A stretch of 64,000 nt of DNA from Polytrichum commune. Its lineage: Eukaryota; Streptophyta; Polytrichopsida; Polytrichales; Polytrichaceae. This document shows, one piece after another, positions 54,650 through 64,000 of this stretch. The stretch lies in contig OX485804.1 of NCBI GenBank assembly GCA_950295325.1, forward strand, positions 50,952,429 through 51,016,428, read 5' to 3'. A program made the position numbers and the translations under genes. Under the pieces are notes generated by a model, which searched no databases, was not told the DNA's origin, and worked only from the letters and a program-made list of their open reading frames with translations. Numbering within the stretch: position 1 is the first letter of the stretch; every line of letters starts with the position of its first letter.

Positions 54650-57149
54650 GTGTAGATACCAAGGGCCGCAAACTTTAGTTGGGTGCTTGCTACCTAGGTG
54701 CTTGGTGTATAAGGCACTAGGATTGGCACGAAGTTGGGGATTAGAAGTCATGAATCATGGCTATTGCTAGGCCAATAAATCCACCACTACCCCAACTAGA
54801 TCATACATTTGTTTCCAATGATTCGCAAGGCTTTCCAAATGCATAACACACGCAATATGGTCTAACCATTGGAGAAGCGCACCACCAATTACATGCTTGT
54901 ATCCACAATGATAGTGCGTCCAATTTTGGAATCATTATAAAAGTAGGTAGATGACAAGCCTCTGTGAAAGAAACAAAATTGTCAGTAAATTGTTAGGCAA
55001 TTTCACATTGTTCATATGCTATCAATCGTTCCATTACATCAATACACTACTTCACCCAAGTCTTTCAGCCTAAATATGTCAATGCGATGTAAAATTCCGA
55101 ATAGAGTTTGGTTTATTCCCGACCCCACCCAACATACGGACTTAGTTGAATAATGTTATGGAATCGAATGAATGTTCAAAAGCCTAATTACTCAAAATTC
55201 GAAGCTCCTACAAAGTACAAAATGGGATTTAGGTCAATCTAGATAATGACTTGTCTAAAAATAAAAATTCACATGTTTGCATTTTTATGACATGCACGTT
55301 GCAAAACTAAATCTTTTGGAGAAGAAAACCAGCATACTAAAACCTAGTTTTACATTCTTTGAGAAGCAATGTAATCGAAACATCACTCTCAATGTGTATT
55401 TTCACAAGTGACATACAACAAACATATATTCACAACAATAACTATAATACAATAATTGTAAGATCATATGATATTTCTATCATGAGACCTACTAATGAAA
55501 CCACATGCGTATAATTTCATTATGTTCATGACTTATGTACAAGTCTAGATTCAATGCTTAATGCTCACTTCACTTCACATAACATGGATGTTGTTTGATG
55601 GTTTGGCATTATTCCAAACAAACCATAACCTCGTAAGAAAATGATTCCTTCAATGGGGAACAAGTGGCACGGGATCATTCATTCACCAACCTTGAGGGTC
55701 GAATGAGGTGGCCCACAATCTAGGCTTGGTCTAAAAAGGACATGACCATGATCGGGACATCATCCAAAGATTTTGAAGCTCATTGGTGAGTACGAATTGT
55801 CGGAAAAGCCAAATGCAGATGTGCCATGAGAGTGTTCACGTGAATGGTGGCTCCCATACCAATATCTCAACATAGCACGGGGATTTTGGACCTTGTATAA
55901 TACCATGTCCACACTAGGGCCAGGCACTAGTCCTAAGCAATAGGAGTCCTTCTTGATATGGAAAATGCATCTCTTACCATGATTTCGTGCTACTAGTAAG
56001 GATTTTTTGTCCTACTCACTAGCTAGATGTAACGTATAGTAGTTTTGCCAATGCATACAAGACAAAAAAAAAAAACTCCTAGGAAGATGGAAACTCTCCC
56101 ACTAGTGTGGGCCAGTCATTGGCCTTAGTGTGGGTATGGTATGAGTGTCTCCTGTGACCCCACTTCCCTTTCCAGAAAGCATTCACGTCCTATGTCAATA
56201 TGCCAATTTAGAGAAGGAGCATCAATGTATGTATGGAGCAATGTTGGACTAAATATTATCGATCTTTGATACTATTTGGGTATTTGTAATGAAAATTTCT
56301 TTTTAATTTATATAAGTTGGGTATGAATATTTGATGACAATATTGTGTTCAATACCATTTGGATATATATGTATATATATGTATGTACATATATATACAC
56401 ACACAATGCAAGAATCTTCATACCTAGGTAAAATCGTCTTAGTGTCAATATGGTCTGGAATGGGATTGGTCCAAATAATAGATCACGGATACAAATATTC
56501 TCTCACCCTAACATACCCAACAAATTTCAATATTAGACTAGTATTATAATTTGGATACCCAATGGTAGGTTCCTTTGATACCATGAATGATGTTGATTGG
56601 CATTAACCATGCATTCACATGTATAATGGTCCAATAGTTGCATTAAAATTTCATGTGCATCATTTTTTTTATTTACACGAGATGTATTGAAAAGCATGTC
56701 ACAGTGAAGTTTCTATAAGCAAACACATCTATGTATTTTGATACCCTAGTGTTAGTTATCAAAAACTTTCATAACGAATCTACATACCTGAATTTTTTAT
56801 TATATAAAAACCACAAGCTTGGAAATACATGTAATATCATCCCCTCCCTCCCCCCCCCCCCCCCAATACATAAATAAATAAATAGAACTCAAATTTGCCT
56901 CAAACTTAATTAAAAGGAATGTTCATTATTTGTAAACAATGAGCATAGGCTCATCACTAGAGAAGATCATGGGGTGATCCCTACATTTGAGTAGGTGGGT
57001 CTAATTCTCTTACCAATAATTAGATATGCCTCCATGGATCCGTTGACAAACGGTTTGTCCTCTCCAACATAGCCGCACTTGACAAACTCAAATTTAGTTC
57101 CCAATGATAGATTTTGACATCTTTGTATCCAAAAATAGTAGGTTCTTTG
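54650..57149. other. Gene-poor spacer with simple repeats
   Basis: Holds a (TATATATG/TATG)n and (CA)n tract at 56361-56405 and a C-rich run at 56847-56865. No gene, RNA or inverted-repeat element is recognised. Confidence 0.35.
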
Positions 57150-57581
57150 TTATTGAGGGCCCCATGGGTTGGTATCCTCGCACCAATGCCATCCGTAACA
57201 CAAAACTTGCAGAATATACGTAGTGTGCGATCTTGGTTTTCTCAACATGCCTTGATATAATATGTTGCACCCATATGCAAGCACTTGCATTTTCAAGGCT
57301 GACATGAGCTTGACGATTGCATGAAAGCATAAACTTGCATACAAGCTGGCACATGTGACACTTGCATGTCGAGTGCATGACATACATGTTGAAACTCTGT
57401 GAAGAATATAGTATGAAGTAGATGCATTTATATTTTGATTTGAATCATGTCTCCAAAATACAACTATCCCATAATGGACAACATCTACATCCTCTTTCGT
57501 CAACTTGAAACAATCAAAAAATTCATACCGGTAATCGGATTTGGGGTACAATATGGCTAGAGCTTTGTGGTGTTTGGGCAA
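57150..57581 (-). other. Longest unassigned minus-strand frame (143 codons)
   Basis: It starts MPKHHKALAILYPKSDYRYE then FFDCFKLTKEDVDVVHYGIV. The first third looks protein-like. The rest is rich in Cys, His and Met, as in chance frames. No family is recognised. It may be a remnant of a transposon or gene, or noise. Confidence 0.2.
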
Positions 57582-57599
57582 CTAATTGGGAAGGTGAGA

Positions 57600-58264
57600 A
57601 TGAACTAAAGTAGTCTAGCAATTAGTTGTTGGTTAATTTCATTTGAAAATAATAGACCACATACTCCGAATTAGTCTAGCATGGTTCGATTGGAATGAAT
57701 AAACCCCGAACATATATGGGCTCGTGTTTATAGAGCCCTTGCATCCATAATGCATGAGTTTGCCTAAATGTCATGAAGTCCAACTTCCCAAGCCAATATG
57801 GCATGTGTTTTCTCTTATATCTTGTACAGTAAAGCACTCATAAAAAACAATAATTTTACACATCATATGGGGCACATAGGCAACAACTACCTTCTTTTGT
57901 TATTTGTTAAAAGCACCAAGAAAAGAAATTGCATCCATAGGAATAATTGTTTTCACCCTAAAATTCTCAAAACACTACACGTGGTTGCCTACTTCTAGAC
58001 ACATCGCATAAATCACATAAGAACAATGATAAACATAGAACATCGATTTGACTAAGATTGAAGCCATGGAAGAGCTTTGGATATTCAGAAAGTCCAAATT
58101 TACTTCAGCATTTTTTTTGAGTAAGAAAATGGTTTTTTTTAATGGTAAATGGTCCTTCCAACATTTCAACATATGTGGGTACTGGGAATTCATTACATGA
58201 GAAGCCTACTAGATCTGAATGAGGAACATAAGAACGCACATGTTATTGTTGAAGTCTTGGAGAC
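57600..58264. other. AT-rich spacer
   Basis: No gene or element is recognised. Short T runs are present (58112-58138). Confidence 0.35.
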
Positions 58265-59070
58265 CTCGGACGGTGAACTAAGTGGGCAGTTTTTTAGCTA
58301 GTTAAAAGCTCTAATTAGGTAAAGCTACACATGATTTTGGTGCCTCAAAAGAATAGCTAGCTAAAACTAAGTGCCATTATCCGCGCGAGGACAGTTAGCT
58401 AGTTGAAGTTAGCTAATAGCTAGCTGAAATCTGAATGTAATCTCGGTGGAATGAATGATGTCATTGCACCCAAACTGTCATCTCTTGAACTCAAACTTGT
58501 CAAAGCAGCGATGTTTTTGAAATTGAACATGAGCCTAATTCCTAATAAATTAAGTCTTAGTTCCCGAATTCGATCGGCCGGCAGATGTCATGGAATCTCC
58601 GATTTGGAACATCTTGATTCCATCTCGTCTTGAATTGCCAGATGGCATCGACGATTCCAATGATAATGAAAATGAAAAAAAGCTGATGATGAAGATGATG
58701 AAGATGATGATCTATCACCAGTGCCAGTCGAAAGTGAGGAAGCTGACTAAATGTGTTGATTTTAAGCCTTTCAAATTCCTTGTACAACAACATGAAAATA
58801 CAAAGCCGAGCGAGAGCAATACAACCAAACATATATTGATTGGTTTCGTTTGAATGGATTTCTCTCTGGTTTAGAATGAACACGCATGTCACACAACTTT
58901 TTAGCTAGTCAAAGCTGAGTGAAAATGAGAGTTCCGGAAAAGTTAGCTAGCTAAAGAAAAGTAAGAATCCTAGATTTGGTGAACTTAGCTAACTAAAACT
59001 AAGTGACAAATAGGGACCCACAAAAATTTAGCTAGGTGATGCTAGTTGGTCAGCTATCCAAGGTTTGAAG
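58265..59070. repeat. Two blocks rich in the palindrome TTAGCTAGCTAA
   Basis: Variants of TTAGCTAGCTAAAAC occur about nine times, in a first block (58285-58432) and a second (58895-59045), with about 460 bp of unrelated sequence between. AGCTAACTAAAACTAAGTG is shared in direct orientation by the two blocks. The middle holds a GAT/GAAGAT-rich frame of low complexity (58590-58853). It may be a decayed direct-repeat element or a cluster of binding sites. Confidence 0.5.
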
Positions 59071-59629
59071 TATAATTATTTGCCAAAAGTCATTCTAAGA
59101 GTGAAACATAGAGTTTTATTTAGGGTTTGATCCAACATGCTATTCGTAAACCTCATGAAACTTTTACGTTGGAGTCTATTCATAGCAATGCCCGGGAAGA
59201 TTTTTAGGCATAATCGGCCAAGATCCTAGTGTTTCCAAGTGCAGCCAATTACATGTTGACATCTTTTGGTTTTCTTTATAAATTTGAGGTATAAAGTTGA
59301 GGCATATAGTTGGAAACACGTGCATGGTGTTGGGAACTGTAAGATGGAAGCAAGAGATAAGTGACCCCAGGTGTCAATCTAACCCTCCGAAGGAAATATT
59401 TTGTTGACCTTATTAAGTCTTTGTGTCCAAATGTAATTTCTTGAGATTAGGTAATGACTGGATGCATGATAGTTAATTAACCACGAACTTTTACACAACA
59501 CGACTCTATTGTTAAGGGGTGTTTCTTAAACCCTCTGCATCCCGCTCCACATGTGATTTTGGATATGCGCCTACGGTAAACTGGTCTTAAGTGGCTCCTT
59601 TTCTAAATTAGACTCCTATATTTGATTGG
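59071..59629. other. Spacer
   Basis: No gene, RNA or inverted-repeat element is recognised. Confidence 0.3.
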
Positions 59630-59800
59630 TACATGGTCGGTGAGGATCGAAGAGCAAACATCATAAAGACACATGTTCAAAAGAGATCAACTTACCTCTT
59701 CAAATATTAATAACTACTCTACACTCAATAGTGAACACAATCGGGAAGATCTGTATATATATATAATTAAGAAATCAACAATAACTTGCATTGTCAATAA
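59630..59800 (+). repeat. Dispersed repeat family A, copy 10 (partial)
   Basis: AAAGACACATGTTCAAAAGA, AATAACTACTCTACACTCAA and AGTGAACACAATCGGGAAGA match the middle of the family. An (AT)n run interrupts it at 59755-59766. Confidence 0.55.
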
Positions 59801-60334
59801 CCATAACTAAATCAAGGGAGGTCCGATTCTCAATCCGGTTTTCTACACACGTCCCACCACAGTTTTTGTCGTGTAAACCCAATCAGTAGAAGCTAAAGAA
59901 CACGAAAAAAGGAACCAAACGACACCCACATACCTTATTGTCTCAGAACGTTCAATCCGTTCAAGGTCAACGACAATTTTTGGGGTTTGAAAACGTTCTG
60001 TAAAGTAGAGTGTGCACATGGAACCGCCAATGTGTGTCCAACAACATCATATGACATCAATTTTGGTGCCTTTGTCCCATGACACAGTGCTGTTGAGTGA
60101 GTACACCAAAACCCTCAGGCAAATCCAATATACGTCCAAGCTTACCTCATTTTGCATAGGCCGGTGGTCCTTCTTCCCGAATTTTTGGTACATTTAGTTC
60201 TGAATCAACAGCATCCATCCGAATCTCCATATGATACTGTGCCTGCTGCTGCTGCTCTTCAGCACTCTGCTGTTGCAGTCTGGGAGTTGCAGAAAGTCAC
60301 AGCATCTTTCAAAATCAGTGGGCCAGGAACAGCT

Positions 60335-60420
60335 ATGAACAGGGAGAGCCGGCGTTAGTTACAGACAGGCTGGTGGAGTTTGAGGATCTACCTGTTCAAG
60401 TTCCAAGGTCGAGGTTGAGG
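60335..60420 (+). repeat. Dispersed coding-like repeat C, copy 3 (partial)
   Basis: ATGAACAGGGAGAGCCGGCG, TTAGTTACAGACAGGCTGGT, GGAGTTTGAGGATCTACCTG match copies 1 and 2, with a frame change after the sixth codon. It ends at GAG|GTGAGT (about 60419), a good 5' splice site. Confidence 0.5.
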
Positions 60421-60853
60421 TGAGTGGGTGTTATTCGGTTCGTTTTCCGTATCCTTCAGCATCTACCGATTGGATTTAGACAGTGAAACGTGTGTTGCAG
60501 TAGCAGATCTGTCATGAAGCATCAGCAAAAATCGGATTGAAAATCGAACCTCCCTTGCTCTAGTTATGGTTATCGGAAGTGCATGTTACCCACATGCATG
60601 AGTCCGTCTCGTTGTGTTTGCAAAACATGTTTTACATAACGAAATCTTGTGTTGCGCGCACTTGTAGATTTATGACGCTGCATTTGCAAAAGTTTGCTTG
60701 AATGTCGGACTTTCTCTTGATTAGTTCTAATCATCGGAAGTTTATTGGTTCGTACAATGGATATGGGATATCTCAATTTTCACTTCCCACAAAGCATGTA
60801 AGTTAGGATGTCATCTGCTGTTGAGTTAGGATGGCACTCGAGGATGTAGGATT
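60421..60853. other. Spacer downstream of repeat C copy 3
   Basis: No gene recognised. The minus-strand frame at 60776-60570 contains repetitive His/Arg-rich peptide without family features. Confidence 0.3.
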
Positions 60854-61138
60854 TCATTTGCAATAGAGAGAGGCACTATCTCCCCGTTGGAGGCTTTCTA
60901 CAATTGCAATACCGCCGATCCTTTGGTTGAATTTCCGTGTGCCACCAAACCCATATGCACATCCAACTTCTAGGGTTGGGAAGATAGTGCGTCGCAATGT
61001 AGTAGCACCTACGATATATATCACAAGAACAAACGGGAGTTTACTGGACTCATGAATGGTTACTATGTAGTGAGAGTCATTGCCATTGGCCTTTCCAAGA
61101 TGTGAAGTGATCATCAACATCGTCTCCAAGGAGGACAT
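60854..61138 (-). CDS. Unassigned protein-like frame (94 codons)
   Basis: A complete frame from ATG 61138 to a stop at 60854 reads MSSLETMLMITSHLGKANGN, DSHYIVTIHESSKLPFVLVI, YIVGATTLRRTIFPTLEVGC, AYGFGGTRKFNQRIGGIAIV and ends SLYCK. The composition is balanced and unlike the chance frames around it, with a hydrophobic middle and a Gly/Arg-rich end. I do not recognise a family. It could be a single exon of a larger gene or a gene remnant; no neighbouring exons were found. Confidence 0.3.
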   Translation of the reverse strand: MSSLETMLMITSHLGKANGNDSHYIVTIHESSKLPFVLVIYIVGATTLRRTIFPTLEVGCAYGFGGTRKFNQRIGGIAIVESLQRGDSASLYCK

Positions 61139-62138
61139 TGCATATCATGTCATAATTAGCGATATCTCACATTGCACTTGCCCTGATTTCACAAAATGGT
61201 CATCTTTAGTCTTTGGGAAAGAAAGGGAAATGGGTGTATTGTGAACATTTTTATTATGTGTTTAGATTTGTATGCAAGGTGGATTATGACAATGACAAGT
61301 TCATTCACGCTTCAACGTACACCTTCAACGAGGTCATGCGACTACTTGAACTTGTTGGTGTTGTGGAGTGTGAGTAATGTTCTAAATTTTATCTTTGGCC
61401 GCATGCTTAATAACATCAGTCAGTGATATGTATTGGTGTGGATTGTTAAAATAAAAATCAACAATGGACTAATAGTTTTTGGAACTATCTATGATAATCG
61501 GCGTCCGTCATTTTTTCTAGAGAATGTTAGTACATTACAATTGAAAATTTATTAAAAATGGATGCCAATTCTAGAATATGCACCCTAAAATTGTGCCCAA
61601 TTTTCTAAATTTGGCATCATCACTCATATCTACCACCCACTGCTCATGTCTTACCGCTCATGTCTTAGCTTCCCTCCTCGACATGTAGCTAATGATTCAT
61701 GAATACAACTTGGAATTGCACCTTTCAAATCTCACAACTACAAGACAAAGAGACAAAAGATTAAAATTACAACCCCTCCTTTGGTAGGCATAGATGTAAT
61801 GTTAAAGTAAATAACATTAAATGTAAAATCAAACATTAAATATCAATTATGATAATATGTGGAAGTTACATGTTTGAATATAGTGTTAGTAAGGAAATGA
61901 AAATAAAAATTACAATGATAAAAGAAGAATTTCAGCATATCTTCTAACATATCTTATAGTAGTAATTGTCAAGAAATTAAAAATTAGTGTTGAGCAAGAT
62001 AAGGTGGTAACAACATTAAACATAATCAAACACTGAATATCCTATTTAGTGTAGTGAAAACATGACTAGTTTCTGTTTCTGAGGTGGTAGGCTAGATGAA
62101 GAAGTTTGTGTGATCTAAGCAATGTTGAATCGATCATA
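61139..62138. other. AT-rich spacer
   Basis: No gene recognised. ATTAAA-rich stretches at 61800-62040 weakly resemble 42800-42890 (AGTGAGCAAGA-like), too poorly to define a repeat. Confidence 0.3.
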
Positions 62139-62524
62139 AGGTAGGGGTGCCAATTTCCGTGCGGGTCCTAAAGTCGACCCCTAGGGTCGGAAGCACCTAT
62201 CTAGGTGCTTTTACCTGGGTTTACAAAAGCACCTATCAAGGTGTTTTTACCGTTCACAACGCTGCCAGCATTTCATTGGCTACCAGCGGTCGGTTTTAGA
62301 AATCCACCCTGTGGATATACCACATACCCTATGTGCGAGTGTTGGTCACTCTACAAGGTTTCCTCTAAAAATTTGTAGGAAATCATAGACATGCTGAAAA
62401 TTTTTGATTTTTTCATAGTTGCTCTTGCACTAGCTTTGCGGAGCACTCAATTTTTTTTTTTAAATAGTTTCAGCATCCCAACTAGGCACATCTGAAATTT
62501 GGACGGAAATTGGCACCGCTACCT
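62139..62524. mobile_element. MITE with AGGTAGGGGTG ends, second copy (386 bp)
   Basis: Same family as 21993-22343. The ends AGGTAGGGGTGCCAATTTCC and inverse are flanked by TA (62137-62138 and 62525-62526). Unlike copy 1, it has the palindromic block GGAAGCACCTAT...AGGTGCTTTTACC in two tandem versions (62191-62254). The A-tract of copy 1 is a T-tract here (62452-62460). Confidence 0.85.
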
Positions 62525-62526
62525 TA

Positions 62527-64000
62527 TGTGTAATTCTATTACTTTGAGCCCATTGAAAGCATCGCATCCATCTTCTTTATTTTCCAACTGTCGCATCTTC
62601 ATGGTTTTGTGGATGGGTACGGAAGAAGAATTCAAGAACTTTTGGTTTGGGACAAACGAAACTGGTCAAAAGTACCACTGTATGTAACTGAGGTGATAAA
62701 TGAAAAAGCATGGCACCACAAACCTCTACTTCCTTTTATCACATTGATTTATCATCTCAGCCCTTAAGGGCTCAAGGCACCCAAATTGGATTGTCATTTA
62801 GATTTCAACACTGGTTCATAACTCATTGTGTGGTTAATTAGGTCATAGTCCAAGTATGCCTTGTTGGTATTATCTAGGCTACACATATGTGAAGCCCTTG
62901 ATCCAAATTGAATTATAGGTCACTGTATAACACAATTTTAGGTTGTAATCTCTGAATTGGGATTTTTGATTTCTTGTTTTTTGGACTTAAGATGAAATTA
63001 GTAGGATATAGTCAGATGAATTGTTGTTTAGAGGCAATTGTAGCGAAGCATAGGCACAAGGTAGAAGTTACAACCGTCTATCGGTGACAAGGATCCCAGG
63101 GAGTGTATTGTTCAAGTACTGTAAATATACACGTGCGTGCACAAACGGGGTATTATTTAGAACAAGCATGTACAAAATGTACGTACAAGAGACATATTGC
63201 TATTAAACAGGAAGTAGATATACGTGAGGTTGGATATAAGGCTATAGAAAAATATATGTAAAGTACAGGTTTACGCGTTTACGCGTTCAAGTCAAACCTG
63301 GACCAAGAATCATGTGTTTTTTCATCCACTAAGTAACGACCTTATTTGGAGTTGTGATCTCACATATCATATTATGGTAGAATTGGATACGGTTATTGCT
63401 TTGGCCAATTTGACGTATGATGTTGAAACAGACACGTACGAACTTCATCCAAGTGATGAAAAAGTCTTTAACGACTTTATAACTAAAAATCCATGATTTG
63501 ATATTATACATATAATAGGGCCATATTTTTGCATTTCCAAACAACTGTACACATGTTATATACAATTTCTGTATTTGTTTTTGGACCCTTGTGTACGTAT
63601 GGAAATGTATTTTGAAGCAATGAGATTTGTAAGTATATTGCTTGATTTTAGCAAAAATAAAATGTATACAGAGGTGATTTAATAAGGGGCATGCACGCAC
63701 GTGATTCTTGGTTTTAATGAATAGTGCACTCCTTGAGACAAGGATAAGAGACTATTGCGTGAGATAGCAAGGGAGGCCATTTTCAACAGGTAAAGTTGGC
63801 ATGTAGTTGAGTAGCAAGTAGAGAACCATTGACAAAGAGTGTTTTTTTTGGCCATAGTCAAGTAGATTGCGGCAGACTGTTGAGATTGATGTAGACCTTG
63901 CTACCACATGTGCTAGGGGAGCAATACATTTTTATGTTATGACATATTATGGACTATTGCCGCGTATAGGAGTGAATGTATGTTGATGCACTATATTTAA
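62527..64000. other. Right end of the window, no confident gene
   Basis: A short plus-strand frame (63374-63496) reads MVELDTVIALANLTYDVETD then TYELHPSDEKVFNDFITKNP and a stop. It is protein-like but unassigned. It lies between two inverted copies of ACCAAGAATCA-GTG (63302-63316 and 63698-63713), so it might be the remnant of a small mobile element. GTTTACGC is doubled at 63270-63285. Nothing else is recognised up to the window end. Confidence 0.3.

Noticed and set aside
58590-58853. 87-codon frame with a Met/Lys-rich stretch
   Set aside because: Caused by a GATGAA/GATGAT simple repeat.
1-64000. tRNA, rRNA, riboswitch, CRISPR or prophage features
   Set aside because: I looked for a tRNA T-arm (GGTTCGAATCC-like), regularly spaced short repeats and phage genes. 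Nothing met a reasonable standard by eye; a dedicated RNA scan would be needed to exclude tRNAs fully.

Overview
This is a eukaryotic nuclear window, almost certainly from a land plant. The evidence is spliced genes with GT-AG introns, an NPH3/RPT2-type BTB protein (a family confined to the green plant lineage), a plant-type ribokinase, and many small inverted-repeat transposons. A non-seed plant (moss, liverwort, lycophyte or fern) seems plausible, but I cannot fix the species. No bacterial operon, CRISPR array, viral gene or confident RNA gene was seen.

Layout. 2188-6923 (+): a four-exon NPH3-domain BTB gene; each of its three roughly 1 kb introns is built from its own, unrelated tandem repeat. 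10309-11668 (+), 31872-33197 (-) and 38170-39568 (+): three paralogous two-exon BTB/BACK-like genes with duplicated flanks, one copy inverted. 13872-18966 (+): a five-exon ribokinase whose first intron holds another long-period tandem repeat. Both ribokinase introns 1 and 4 carry a dispersed repeat found about ten times in the window. From about 19 kb on, apart from BTB loci 2 and 3, the DNA is repeat-rich and gene-poor. It holds a 203-bp-period satellite (26.5-28.5 kb), at least ten inverted-repeat elements of several types (TA-target, TTA/TCA-target, 8-bp-target and TTAA-flanked), a decayed pogo/Tigger-type transposase (45.6-46.2 kb), and one long foldback element inserted inside another element (49.9-51.3 kb).

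Function. The intact genes suggest BTB-type substrate adaptors for CUL3 ubiquitin ligases (NPH3-like and short BTB/BACK) and one metabolic enzyme, ribokinase, which makes ribose 5-phosphate. There is no sign that they form a pathway. The most interesting signals are structural. Introns have grown by intron-private tandem duplication. In the three BTB paralogues the single intron is bounded by two copies of the same coding segment, which looks like intron birth by tandem duplication across an AG|GT site. Several small mobile elements have natural empty sites in the same window that give their target-site duplications directly.

Limits: all coordinates of repeats and exon borders were read by eye. 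Family names rest on motif recognition, and no search or alignment program was run.
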